Positions 17,680 through 26,676 of a stretch of 64,000 nt of DNA are shown in pieces (the stretch's first letter is position 1; every line of letters starts with the position of its first letter). The notes under the pieces were generated by a model, which saw only the letters and a list, made by a program, of their open reading frames with translations, ran no database searches and was not told where the DNA came from. The stretch spans positions 620,001-684,000 of the forward strand of contig JAXLTL010000001.1 in NCBI GenBank assembly GCA_046330075.1. The letters are read 5' to 3'. The position numbers and the translations under genes are program-made. Origin of the DNA: JAJTFW01 sp046330075. GTDB taxonomy: Bacteria; Bacteroidota; Bacteroidia; AKYH767-A; OLB10.

Positions 17680-20334
17680 TTAAAAATCGAGTTTGCAAGT
17701 GGCTGCTTTGCCTTTTTTATCTGATAAACGCATCAAAGCAGCAGTTCCGGATGGTACCGATGCCGGTTTGAACGTATACACTCCATCCTGGCTATCAAAA
17801 GATGTCGAATACAATAACTTCCCTTGAGCATCTACGATTTCAACCTGCACTTCTTCGTCCCAATTTCCTTTTGTATCAATCGATATTGCAGCATTATTGA
17901 CAGGATTCGGATATACCATAAGTCCGTCATGAGCCTGGATTGGATTTACCACACGAATACCGGAAAAACTGAATTGAGCATCTATGTCTACCTGACGTAT
18001 CCTGTAATAAAGTGTACCATCCCGGGGTGCAAGGTCGGCGAAACTATACTTTTGTACATCCAATGAATTCCCAGCAGCCTGTAAACGGCCTATTGCTGTA
18101 AATTCATGTCCGTTTGTACTTCTTTCAACTTCAAAATAATCGGTGTTTTTTTCTGATGCAGTAGCCCAATCCAGCAACACAATTGATTCTTCACGATTGG
18201 CCGTAAACGACAACCACGAAACAGGAAGCGGGTTTCCTCCTCCGTTTGCATTACCCAGGGCAAATTTCTGTGTCATTGTTGAAAAGGCAGCTGAAGTAAT
18301 GGATCCTGATCCTGAGCCGGATCCGGTTCCACCCAGATCGGTCCATGACGAGGCTCCGTCAAATTGCAGCAGACGGAGATTTGATGGGTCTGTTACCCCA
18401 TCATCCGAGTCGTAGCTCATGTTTACAGTTGCAGAAACAAGGTTTGAAGCGCCACTGCGATCTACCTGTAGATAACGAACAGCTGAAACCCTGTCTATCG
18501 TACCCGGCAATGAATAATTCAGGTCCCTTGGATTTGCAGCAATAACTTCAACCTGATAATCAACAGAAGATGATGTTGAATGAGAGACATTGATGGTGAC
18601 TGGCCGGTATGCCCCGTTTTTCCCAACCGGAAAAGTTAATGCTGATGCACCAGATGATGCGAGGCGCATATTTAACGGGCCATCAATATAGGAAGCGACA
18701 CTGGCTCCGGTAATATCTCCGGTTTCAGATACAGTGAGTAGTGCAGACGATGAAGAATAAATAACACCATCAGTAAGATTCAATGTTCCATCAACGGTAA
18801 CATTCATACCAAGTGAAAATCCGCTTGCATTATTAACCGTAAGATCATTTACAGACATGGTGCCATTTCCACTGATTTGTTGTCCTTCCCCTCCCTGAAG
18901 GTTTAACACACCGGAACGTCCTTCAAATAGTCCATCACAAAGTATGGAGTTCATTCCATCAAAATTTCCGGTGAGCGTTAATGAACGGCTGTCGCCGGTA
19001 GTTCCGGAAACAGAACGCACATCAAATGTTTTATCCGGATCAATATGTATGCTGATTGCCTTTATATCTGCTGTATTGGATGCTGAAGGATGCAGTGAAA
19101 TATTATACCCTGAAAGACCTGAAATATAAATGTTCGGCCACGTCATATTTGTAACCGGTGTAAAGCTGAATGTGGCACCGTCGGCAGTATTGTCATTCCC
19201 AAATTGAATCACACCGCTGGTAACCGAAACCGTCCCATTGGTTCCGCATAACATCGCATCTGCAACGCTTGTTCCTGTAGTGTTGGGACTTACAAGCACA
19301 ATCGTTCCATCCGTGATAGTGCAACTGCTTCCTGACACATCGTTGATATTAAATACCGGACCGGCTGTACCTGTTGAACCACAATTCAGCAAAACAGTTC
19401 CTCCGCTGATTGAAAATACAAGTGGCGATGTGCCTGCACCGGATTTATAGGTGAGCCCGCCATAGATATCAAGCTCTCCTGACTGAACATCCAATCGGGG
19501 ATTGAAGGACCCGGGCTTCTCGTATTTCAAGCCTCCGGTCCCGGAATTATCACCGATGCGCAGAGTACCTCCTGTCAAGGTTATAGTTCCGTTCAGAATA
19601 CAATCTGAAGCAGAGGGCGAAAGATGCAGAATGCCATTACTTACTTTTATCACACCATCTGCAGGAATTGTGAAGTTGGAAGAAGAGCCATTGTTGACAT
19701 TAAATGTTGATGAATTATTGTGATAATAGGTACCGTATGTAAGAACAAAATCCCTGATTCCAGATTCAAACGTTGTGCTTTGTACATCTACCGAAAACGT
19801 GGTTGATGTCAGCTTTTGAATTGTAACCGTATTCAGATCATAAGTACCGTTACCGCTAACCACTGAGTTCGCTGCTCTGTAAAATGTAAGATTCACGACA
19901 TCATTGGCATCTGCATACAAGTCCAATGTACCTGAATTTGACAAGTTATTTCCGACAGAAAGAGTATGCGTCCGGCTGCTGTTACCAGTATAGCGCATCG
20001 TTGCACCCGCGGCAATGGTTAAATTATTGATAACAACGAGGGAATAATTTCCGGCTTCTGCATACTCCAGCACACCTGAGGTCCCTTGCCCTACAAAGGC
20101 GTAACTGGTGGTGCATGCAGCATTTATTACTATGGTATATCCATCGCCTATATATGCGTAGTCTCCAGATTTTGGATACGTACCACTGTTGGTGCTGTTT
20201 CCATATGTCACCGTCGACCAGGAAGTATTGTCGGTCCAATTACCGCCACTGGTCCTGCTATAATAGGTGGTTGCCTTTACATTTAATGATGTCAGTAAGA
20301 CGATCACTAAATAATTGATGAGTTTTTTAAACAT
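17680..20334 (-). CDS. Large T9SS-secreted surface protein, paralogue B
   Basis: 884 aa, same architecture as the downstream neighbour: signal peptide (MFKKLINYLVIVLLTSLNVKA), N-terminal module with NTSWSTVTYGNSTNSGTYP and YIGDG, a long Gly/Ser/Thr-rich beta-strand region, the YFEVERSTNG...YYRIRQVDID module near residue 770, and a C-terminal sorting domain from VYPNPVNNAAIS. The two proteins share many aligned blocks and almost equal length but are clearly diverged, so this is an old tandem duplication rather than a recent one. Function unknown; cell-surface adhesion or matrix is the best guess. The terminal residues (TCKLDF) are less basic than usual for this signal. Confidence 0.75.
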   Translation of the reverse strand: MFKKLINYLVIVLLTSLNVKATTYYSRTSGGNWTDNTSWSTVTYGNSTNSGTYPKSGDYAYIGDGYTIVINAACTTSYAFVGQGTSGVLEYAEAGNYSLVVINNLTIAAGATMRYTGNSSRTHTLSVGNNLSNSGTLDLYADANDVVNLTFYRAANSVVSGNGTYDLNTVTIQKLTSTTFSVDVQSTTFESGIRDFVLTYGTYYHNNSSTFNVNNGSSSNFTIPADGVIKVSNGILHLSPSASDCILNGTITLTGGTLRIGDNSGTGGLKYEKPGSFNPRLDVQSGELDIYGGLTYKSGAGTSPLVFSISGGTVLLNCGSTGTAGPVFNINDVSGSSCTITDGTIVLVSPNTTGTSVADAMLCGTNGTVSVTSGVIQFGNDNTADGATFSFTPVTNMTWPNIYISGLSGYNISLHPSASNTADIKAISIHIDPDKTFDVRSVSGTTGDSRSLTLTGNFDGMNSILCDGLFEGRSGVLNLQGGEGQQISGNGTMSVNDLTVNNASGFSLGMNVTVDGTLNLTDGVIYSSSSALLTVSETGDITGASVASYIDGPLNMRLASSGASALTFPVGKNGAYRPVTINVSHSTSSSVDYQVEVIAANPRDLNYSLPGTIDRVSAVRYLQVDRSGASNLVSATVNMSYDSDDGVTDPSNLRLLQFDGASSWTDLGGTGSGSGSGSITSAAFSTMTQKFALGNANGGGNPLPVSWLSFTANREESIVLLDWATASEKNTDYFEVERSTNGHEFTAIGRLQAAGNSLDVQKYSFADLAPRDGTLYYRIRQVDIDAQFSFSGIRVVNPIQAHDGLMVYPNPVNNAAISIDTKGNWDEEVQVEIVDAQGKLLYSTSFDSQDGVYTFKPASVPSGTAALMRLSDKKGKAATCKLDF

Positions 20335-20513
20335 GATGGGGCATATTTATTACCCACCTCAAAACCACAAAGCATTCCAATGTAGTAAAATGTTTAGCTA
20401 AAAAAGCTTCCTGCCTTACCGCTGATTCAAAATGAGATTCTTACTTGGTATTTTTTAATAATTTGAATATCAAGTATTTAATAGAAACACAATGGTGTTT
20501 GAAAACTAAATTC

Positions 20514-21389
20514 TTACAAAGTCGACAATCGGTCGAGAACGAGTTGAATCAAACGATGCATTGCACCTTCGGCATCTTTTGAATATTGTTGGGCAATGCG
20601 GTTGGCAACGATCACATTTACGGAACAACAATGGTGTCCCAGTAATTTTGCCAGTCCATACATAGCCCCTGTTTCCATTTCAAAATTGGTAATCCGGTGC
20701 GCCCCATATCTGAATGTATGAAGTTTCTCAATCATATCAATTCTGGAAGGTTCCAGTCGCAATTGCCGCATCTGTGGGGCGTAGAAGCCTGAACATGAGG
20801 CGGTAATTCCAGAATGCATTCCTTCAGAAAGCAAAGTCTGAAGAGATTGACTTGCGGCAGCAATGTATGATTGGGGCAAAATACCATGGTTCGGATAATG
20901 ATTTCTAAAAGCCTGAACGATGGAATTTTCATCTTCCGAATTCACGAGTTTGTAAAAATTAAGTAAACCATCCAGGCCTAAACCGTATGTAGAGCATACA
21001 AATTCATCCACCGGAATATCCGCCTGTAGGGACCCGGAGGTACCGATTCGAACAAGATAAAGGCTGGAAAGTTGATCCTTGATCGTCCGCGTTTTGAGGT
21101 CGATGTTCACCAAAGCATCCAGCTCATTATAAACAATATCAATATTGTCTGTACCTATCCCTGTGGAAATCACGCTAATGCGTTTACCCTTATAAACACC
21201 GGTATGTGTAATAAACTCTCTTTTCTGTTTTTTTACTTCAATATGGTCAAAATAAGCACTCACCATGGCAACACGATCAGGGTCTCCGACGTTAATCACC
21301 ACAGGTGCAAGTTCATCCGGAAGAAGGTTCAAATGATAAACACTACCATCTTTATTGAGAATCAATTCAGATTCAGGAATTTGTGACAT
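20514..21389 (-). CDS. Nucleoside phosphorylase (uridine phosphorylase-like)
   Basis: A 291-aa protein of the purine/uridine phosphorylase (PNP_UDP_1) family, which cleaves nucleosides with phosphate for salvage. Family features are NVGDPDRVAMVS (~32-43), the phosphate/ribose-site STGIGTDNIDIVYNEL (~74-89), RIGTSGSL (~112-119) and the ribose-binding NFEMETGAMYGLA (~231-243). I start at ATG 21389 (MSQIPESEL) because a -7 box lies inside the longer reading frame that begins at 21449. The base preference (uridine or purine) cannot be fixed by eye. It is divergent from the first Usp gene. Confidence 0.85.
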   Translation of the reverse strand: MSQIPESELILNKDGSVYHLNLLPDELAPVVINVGDPDRVAMVSAYFDHIEVKKQKREFITHTGVYKGKRISVISTGIGTDNIDIVYNELDALVNIDLKTRTIKDQLSSLYLVRIGTSGSLQADIPVDEFVCSTYGLGLDGLLNFYKLVNSEDENSIVQAFRNHYPNHGILPQSYIAAASQSLQTLLSEGMHSGITASCSGFYAPQMRQLRLEPSRIDMIEKLHTFRYGAHRITNFEMETGAMYGLAKLLGHHCCSVNVIVANRIAQQYSKDAEGAMHRLIQLVLDRLSTL

Positions 21390-21411
21390 ATCTTTGAAAG
21401 AAATATTTTTG
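21380..21411 (+). promoter_or_regulatory. Promoter of the first Usp gene
   Basis: TTTG (21380-21383), a 20-bp spacer and TATTTTTG (21404-21411) are a full match to the Bacteroidota consensus; the ATG at 21442 lies 30 nt further on. The -33 element overlaps the start codon region of the divergent phosphorylase. Confidence 0.65.
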
Positions 21412-21418
21412 CTGAACA

Positions 21419-21426
21419 CAAATATA
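21419..21426 (-). promoter_or_regulatory. -7 element of the nucleoside phosphorylase gene
   Basis: CAAATATA reads TATATTTG on the minus strand, 29 nt before the ATG at 21389. It lies only 7 bp from the oppositely directed -7 box of the Usp gene. Confidence 0.5.
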
Positions 21427-21441
21427 ACCGAAACCCGCAAA

Positions 21442-22323
21442 ATGGCCACTGAAAAGCGACATATTATCGTTCCTATTGACTTCAGCGAACAATCGAGAAT
21501 TGCATTAAGTCAGACCTTCAATCTAGCCCGAATGAGCAATGCAGATATCACTTTGCTGCATGTCATTGATGAAGCCCTGTTCACTTCCTTTTTACATGTC
21601 TTCTCATCGAATGAAGCTCAGGAGGATGTTTATCGTGTTGGTGTACAAACCAAACTTAATGAGATTGCAAATGAGTGTAAAGCTAAAACCGGAATTGATG
21701 TAAAAATCCGGATTGAGAAAGGCAAAATATATGATGTGGTTTCTTCTGTAGCTGAAGAACTAAATGCTGCATTCATTGTGATGGGCACTTCTGGTGAAAC
21801 ATCATTGAAGAAAAAATTTATCGGCTCCAATGCTGTTCGTGTAATCAGTGACGCTCCCTGTCCTGTTATTACCATCAAAGGCAAAGATCACAGTACCGGA
21901 TGCAATACCATTGTGCTTCCGCTGGACCTTTCGAAAGAGACCAAGGAAAAAGTGGGTTCATGTATTGAAATCGCACAGTTTTTCAAATCAACGGTCAAAG
22001 TCATGACCGTAATGACGAATCATGACGAGTTCTTCGTTAAGAAGCTGGAGCGTCAGATGGAGCAGGTTGTTGAATTCATTGCAAGTCATGGAATCAACTG
22101 CACCGGCGAATTCCACAGCAATAAAGATATTTCTGATGGTGTCCTTGAATATTCCAGAAAGGTGAATGCTGACTTAATCATCATCATGACTCAGAAGGAA
22201 CTCGAGTGGTCACAGTTCATCATCGGAACAGAATCGCAGCAAATCATTAACAATTCAGATATTCCAGTATGCAGTATTCGTCCCACTGAGAAGCGCGACC
22301 TTACTGAATACGTACTACAATAG
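21442..22323 (+). CDS. Tandem-domain universal stress protein (UspA)
   Basis: 293 aa made of two Usp domains (~5-145 and ~150-285). The first has the ATP-binding pattern G-2x-G-9x-G(S/T) in MGTSGETSLKKKFIGSN; the second lacks the canonical glycines (MTQKELEWSQFIIGTES), so it may be a non-binding half. Start at ATG 21442 with a good promoter ahead. The second Usp gene begins 19 nt after the stop, suggesting one operon. Usp proteins act in stress survival; the specific role here is unknown. Confidence 0.9.
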   Translation: MATEKRHIIVPIDFSEQSRIALSQTFNLARMSNADITLLHVIDEALFTSFLHVFSSNEAQEDVYRVGVQTKLNEIANECKAKTGIDVKIRIEKGKIYDVVSSVAEELNAAFIVMGTSGETSLKKKFIGSNAVRVISDAPCPVITIKGKDHSTGCNTIVLPLDLSKETKEKVGSCIEIAQFFKSTVKVMTVMTNHDEFFVKKLERQMEQVVEFIASHGINCTGEFHSNKDISDGVLEYSRKVNADLIIIMTQKELEWSQFIIGTESQQIINNSDIPVCSIRPTEKRDLTEYVLQ

Positions 22324-22342
22324 ACCGCTAAATTCATCTGCC

Positions 22343-23221
22343 ATGCAAAAAGACCTTAACATTAAACGAATCTTAATTCCTTTTGATTTCTCAGAAACTT
22401 CTGCGCTGAGTCTCGATCATGCGATCCATTTCGCAAGAACTGCCAAAGCTGAGTTGTTTCTGCTGCACATTGTGGAATCAGCCACATTCCCGGCATCCAT
22501 TTCCCATGCTTTCAGTGGATTTGAAAAAAAGGTGGAAGAAGCATCAAACGAGAAGCTTAAAGAGCTGGCAGAAGACCTTTCCAATAAAAATGGAATAAAA
22601 GTGCACACCATTACAGAGGTGGGCAAAATTTATAAACGTATTGTACATACTGCCAAGCAGGCACATATTGATCTGATCCTCATGGGTACCCATGGTGCCA
22701 GCGGCTCCAGTTATATCATTGGCAGTAATACTACACGTGTCGTGCAGGAATCTCCTTGCCCTGTCATTTCATTTCAAACCAACGCAAAGAAACTTGGATT
22801 TGAAAACATTGCACTTCCGATTGACGACAGCGTTGAGTCCAGGCAAAAAGTAAATTATGCACTTGATGTAGCCCGATTATTCAACTCCAAGATAACCGTT
22901 ATTGGTCTGAATAAAAACGGTAACGAGGATTATCATCGTAAATTCAAGATCAAGATAGAACAGGTAGAAGATTTTCTCACACAGCATGGTGTCAAAAATG
23001 AAACTATCTATAAGCAGGGCGATGATCTGGCTAAGAACACTCTCACCGCTGCATCTGAAGTAAATGCTGACCTGCTTGTTATTATGACAGAGCAAGAGCC
23101 AAGTATCACGGGACTTCTGATGGGAACGTATGCTACAAAAATTATTAATGGTTCTAAAATACCGGTTATGACCGTTCGGCCAGCTGAAATTGATCCTGAT
23201 CGGATAACTGTGACCTTTTGA
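22343..23221 (+). CDS. Tandem-domain universal stress protein (UspA)
   Basis: 292 aa, again two Usp domains. The first contains MGTHGASGSSYIIGSNTTRV, a nucleotide loop one residue shorter between glycines than the usual G-2x-G-9x-G; the second (MTEQEPSITGLLMGTYATKI) is degenerate. It is a clear paralogue of the gene just upstream, with the same domain layout, and is followed by a terminator at 23244. Together the two genes form a stress-protein operon. Confidence 0.9.
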   Translation: MQKDLNIKRILIPFDFSETSALSLDHAIHFARTAKAELFLLHIVESATFPASISHAFSGFEKKVEEASNEKLKELAEDLSNKNGIKVHTITEVGKIYKRIVHTAKQAHIDLILMGTHGASGSSYIIGSNTTRVVQESPCPVISFQTNAKKLGFENIALPIDDSVESRQKVNYALDVARLFNSKITVIGLNKNGNEDYHRKFKIKIEQVEDFLTQHGVKNETIYKQGDDLAKNTLTAASEVNADLLVIMTEQEPSITGLLMGTYATKIINGSKIPVMTVRPAEIDPDRITVTF

Positions 23222-23243
23222 ACAAAATTCACGTAGGAAAACT

Positions 23244-23278
23244 AAGGCTGGCTGTGTTCATAGTCAGCCTTTTTCTTT
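23244..23278 (+). terminator. Rho-independent terminator of the Usp operon
   Basis: AAGGCTG...CAGCCTT stem (23244-23250 with 23265-23271), extended by a G/T pair and CT/AG, followed by a T-rich tract. Confidence 0.75.
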
Positions 23279-23350
23279 AATAAACGTTTAGTTTCCGGTC
23301 TTCAATTGGTGATTTCATTTCCCCTCGTTACTTTTAAGGCATATTAGGTC

Positions 23351-25264
23351 ATGAGTTTAATTCATCAGGTACTATCACAATACTGGGGATATTCCCGATT
23401 CCGGCCATTGCAGGAAGAGATAGTACGTTCAGTGATGGATGGAAATGATACACTTGCCTTACTGCCAACAGGTGGCGGCAAATCGCTATGCTTTCAGGTT
23501 CCTGCCATGGCCATGCCTGGCATCTGCATTGTGATCAGCCCGCTTATCGCATTGATGAAAGATCAGGAAGAACAACTCCGTGAAAAAGGAATACGCGCTG
23601 TAGCGATTGTCAGTGGCATGAAGAAAAGTGAGATTGAAGTTGCCCTCAACAATTGTGTCCACGGCAACTATAAATTTCTATATGTTTCACCGGAAAGACT
23701 TTTATCACCCGTTTTCCAGGAATACCTTCGGGAAATGCCTGTCAATATGATTGCTGTTGACGAAGCACATTGCATCAGTCAGTGGGGTTACGATTTTCGC
23801 CCCCCCTATCTGAAAATCGCTGAAATCAGAGAGCAGTTCCCTAAAATTCCGATACTTGCTCTTACAGCATCTGCCACCCCGGAAGTGAGAGACGACATTA
23901 TGACACGTCTGTCGTTTAAAACGCCCCGGGTCTTTACCAAAAGTTTTGCTCGGACCAATCTCTCCTATATCATCAGAAAAACCGAAGATAAACCCGGTCA
24001 CCTGTTAAAGATTCTCAACAGTATTCCAGGCACATCGATTGTTTATGTCCGAAACAGAAGGAAGACTCAGGAGATAGCACATATGCTGCGTCAATACAAA
24101 ATCAGTGCAGACTATTATCATGCCGGCTTAGATCATCAATCCCGGTATGAGCGACAGGATAACTGGATGAAAAACAAAACACGGGTCATCGTTGCCACCA
24201 ATGCCTTTGGCATGGGCATCAACAAACCTGATGTTCGATCTGTAATACATCTGGATTTGCCTGACGATCTGGAAAGCTATTATCAGGAAGCAGGACGCGG
24301 AGGCCGGGATGAAAAAAACGCATATGCTGTTGTGCTCTATGATGATGCCGATCTTTCAGAACTGGAAAACCGTTACCAGCTCAATTTCCCTACCCGTGAA
24401 AATATCAGGAAAGTATACCATGCACTTTGCAATTATCTCCAGGTACCTACTGGCAGCGGACAAGGCATTACCTATGATTTTGAATTGATCCCTTTCAGTC
24501 AGCAATATAAACTTGAACCTGTAGGTTCACTCAACTGTCTGCGGGTTCTGGAAATGGCAGGAATCCTGACACTGGGTGAAGGTATTTTTCTTCCATCCAG
24601 AATACGAGTCCCGATGAAACATATGGAGCTCTACAAATTTCAGGTAGAACATCCGGTTTACGACCCGCTGATTAAAACACTGCTACGATCCTATGCAGGT
24701 TTATTTGAAGATTATGTACGTTTCAGCGAAACAGAGGTTGCCCGCAGGATGAGCCGTGATGTTTCAGATGTAAAAAAACAACTGGAATCACTTCAAAAAC
24801 TAAACGTTGTTGATTACATTCCTGCCAGCGACAAACCCAATATTACATTTCTTTCAGAGCGATTGCCTGACAAAGACCTTTACATTTCCAGGGAAATTCT
24901 GGAAGACAGAAAAGTACGGTATAAAATCAGGTCGGACGCCTTCAGAAATTTTCTTACCCATCCGCACCAGTGCAGAAGTATGATGCTCCTCTCCTATTTT
25001 GGCGAAAGTAATCTAAGCCGATGCGGGACCTGTGATTATTGCCGGGAACGAAACAAGGTTGAACTTAATGATCTTGAAATCGAAGACCTGCTGGTTCGAT
25101 TGCGTAAATTACTAAAAGACGAGCCGCTCCCTCCTGCTGAAATCCCCAGCCGTTTTAAAGGCATTGCTGAAGATAAACTACAATCAGCTATTCGCTGGCT
25201 TCTCGACAACGGAGAACTTGATACTGATATCACAGGACGGATCATTGCCCCGGAAAGCGAATGA
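23351..25264 (+). CDS. recQ: ATP-dependent DNA helicase RecQ
   Basis: 637-aa superfamily 2 helicase. Motif I TGGGKS (40-45), motif II DEAHCISQWGYDFRP, motif III LTASATPE, and motif VI with YYQEAGRGGRDE are all present. The RQC zinc site shows the spaced cysteines CRSMMLLSYFGE...CGTCDYC near residues 537-560. There is no obvious C-terminal HRDC domain; the last ~50 residues resemble a short winged-helix-like tail. RecQ unwinds recombination and replication-fork intermediates 3'-5'. It overlaps the next gene by ATGA. Confidence 0.93.
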   Translation: MSLIHQVLSQYWGYSRFRPLQEEIVRSVMDGNDTLALLPTGGGKSLCFQVPAMAMPGICIVISPLIALMKDQEEQLREKGIRAVAIVSGMKKSEIEVALNNCVHGNYKFLYVSPERLLSPVFQEYLREMPVNMIAVDEAHCISQWGYDFRPPYLKIAEIREQFPKIPILALTASATPEVRDDIMTRLSFKTPRVFTKSFARTNLSYIIRKTEDKPGHLLKILNSIPGTSIVYVRNRRKTQEIAHMLRQYKISADYYHAGLDHQSRYERQDNWMKNKTRVIVATNAFGMGINKPDVRSVIHLDLPDDLESYYQEAGRGGRDEKNAYAVVLYDDADLSELENRYQLNFPTRENIRKVYHALCNYLQVPTGSGQGITYDFELIPFSQQYKLEPVGSLNCLRVLEMAGILTLGEGIFLPSRIRVPMKHMELYKFQVEHPVYDPLIKTLLRSYAGLFEDYVRFSETEVARRMSRDVSDVKKQLESLQKLNVVDYIPASDKPNITFLSERLPDKDLYISREILEDRKVRYKIRSDAFRNFLTHPHQCRSMMLLSYFGESNLSRCGTCDYCRERNKVELNDLEIEDLLVRLRKLLKDEPLPPAEIPSRFKGIAEDKLQSAIRWLLDNGELDTDITGRIIAPESE

Positions 25265-25857
25265 AACTACCTCAGCGATTCTATCTTCAGAAGGATGTTG
25301 TGCAGGTAGCCCGTCAATTGCTCGGGAAGATCCTCTGCACCAATTCAGATGGAATATTTTGCTCCGGTATTATCACCGAAACCGAAGCTTATAATGGTAT
25401 TGTTGATAAAGCTTCACATGCCTTCGGCGGCAGAAGAACGAAAAGAACAGAGATTATGTATGCAGAAGGAGGCATTGCCTATGTTTACCTGATCTATGGC
25501 ATCCATTCATTATTCAATGTTGTAACGAACAACCGTGATATTCCGCATGCAGTGCTGGTTAGAGCTATCCGTCCACTTGAAGGTATAGATATTATGGAGC
25601 AACGAAGAGGAATGAAAGCTGATCATCGGGGATTCACCAGTGGCCCCGGCAGTTTATCACAAGCATTAGGCATTCATTATTCGCACACCGGAAAAAGTCT
25701 ATCAGGTGATGAAATATGGATTGAAGACCGGAAAATTAACATTCCTGAACATCAAATCACTGCGGGACCAAGAATCGGAGTTGCTTATGCAGGTGAAGAC
25801 GCTATGCTTCCCTACCGTTTTCTCATCAATACACCGGTCGATACTAGGTTGAAATAG
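25261..25857 (+). CDS. mpg: 3-methyladenine DNA glycosylase (AAG/Mpg family)
   Basis: 198-aa alkyladenine glycosylase that excises alkylated or deaminated purines. Family motifs are ITETEAYNG (38-46, containing the catalytic Glu), the SHAFGGRRTKRTEIMYAEGG region, VYLIYGIHSLFNVV, and SGPGSLSQALGI. Length is typical (about 190-210 aa). The start codon overlaps the recQ stop (ATGA), so both are translated from one message; the pair suggests a small DNA-repair unit. Confidence 0.9.
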   Translation: MKLPQRFYLQKDVVQVARQLLGKILCTNSDGIFCSGIITETEAYNGIVDKASHAFGGRRTKRTEIMYAEGGIAYVYLIYGIHSLFNVVTNNRDIPHAVLVRAIRPLEGIDIMEQRRGMKADHRGFTSGPGSLSQALGIHYSHTGKSLSGDEIWIEDRKINIPEHQITAGPRIGVAYAGEDAMLPYRFLINTPVDTRLK

Positions 25858-25858
25858 T

Positions 25859-25866
25859 TATTTTTG
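25859..25866 (+). promoter_or_regulatory. Candidate -7 element of cdaA
   Basis: TATTTTTG straddles the stop codon of the glycosylase gene and lies 14 nt before the cdaA ATG. No -33 TTTG was seen at proper spacing, so it may be a weak internal promoter. Confidence 0.4.
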
Positions 25867-25880
25867 TTCAAAACAAACTC

Positions 25881-26675
25881 ATGGAGATCTTCCACATTGG
25901 CTTTCTGAGTATCCGTCTGCTTGACATCCTCGATATCCTGATCGTGGGTTTCCTGCTGTTCAAGGTATACCAACTGCTGAAGGGAGGTGCTGCCATGAAC
26001 ATTTTCATTGGGATCATAGCCATTTACGTTTTGTGGTGGCTTTTTGTAAAAATCCTCGACATGCAGTTGCTTGGAGCCTTACTGGGACAGTTCATGAGCG
26101 TGGGCGTATTAGCTCTGATTATTGTTTTTCAGCAGGAGGTACGGAGATTTCTTCTGCTTCTGGGATCGAACAGCTTTACCGGGAAAGACAGTATAACCCG
26201 AAAGATTCTTCCATGGAACTGGAAAACACCCCGCATTACTCCACCTAATATAGCCCCTATTGTTAAGGCCTGTTCATCAATGTCGAAGAACAAAACCGGT
26301 GCAATCATTGTTCTTGCCCGTTCAAGTGATCTCAAGTTCTATGAGAGCACAGGAGATCTGATGGATGCAGAAGTTTCCAAAAGGTTACTGGAAAGCATTT
26401 TCTTTAAAAACAGTCCGCTACATGATGGTGCGGTGATCATCGAAAACAATAAAATCAAGGCGGCACGTTGTGTACTCCCGGTTACAGAAAACACCGACTT
26501 ACCTGCCCATTATGGTATGCGTCATCGGGCAGCTCTTGGAATAACAGAGCAAAGTGATGCAATTTCAATCATTGTTTCCGAGGAAACCGGTACTATTTCC
26601 ATGGCGGTTGATGGAGAAATCAATTACAATCTGACCTCAGAAGAACTGGAGCGCTTACTTTCGAAAGAAATGTAA
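25881..26675 (+). CDS. cdaA: Diadenylate cyclase CdaA (c-di-AMP synthase)
   Basis: 264 aa with three N-terminal membrane helices (to ~residue 85) and a cytoplasmic DAC/DisA_N domain. The catalytic motifs DGAVII and RHRAALG are both intact. CdaA makes c-di-AMP from two ATP and controls cell-wall and osmotic functions. In many Bacteroidota the gene follows folP; here it follows recQ-mpg, 23 nt downstream. It converges with the next gene with only 1 nt between stops. Confidence 0.93.
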   Translation: MEIFHIGFLSIRLLDILDILIVGFLLFKVYQLLKGGAAMNIFIGIIAIYVLWWLFVKILDMQLLGALLGQFMSVGVLALIIVFQQEVRRFLLLLGSNSFTGKDSITRKILPWNWKTPRITPPNIAPIVKACSSMSKNKTGAIIVLARSSDLKFYESTGDLMDAEVSKRLLESIFFKNSPLHDGAVIIENNKIKAARCVLPVTENTDLPAHYGMRHRAALGITEQSDAISIIVSEETGTISMAVDGEINYNLTSEELERLLSKEM

Positions 26676-26676
26676 A

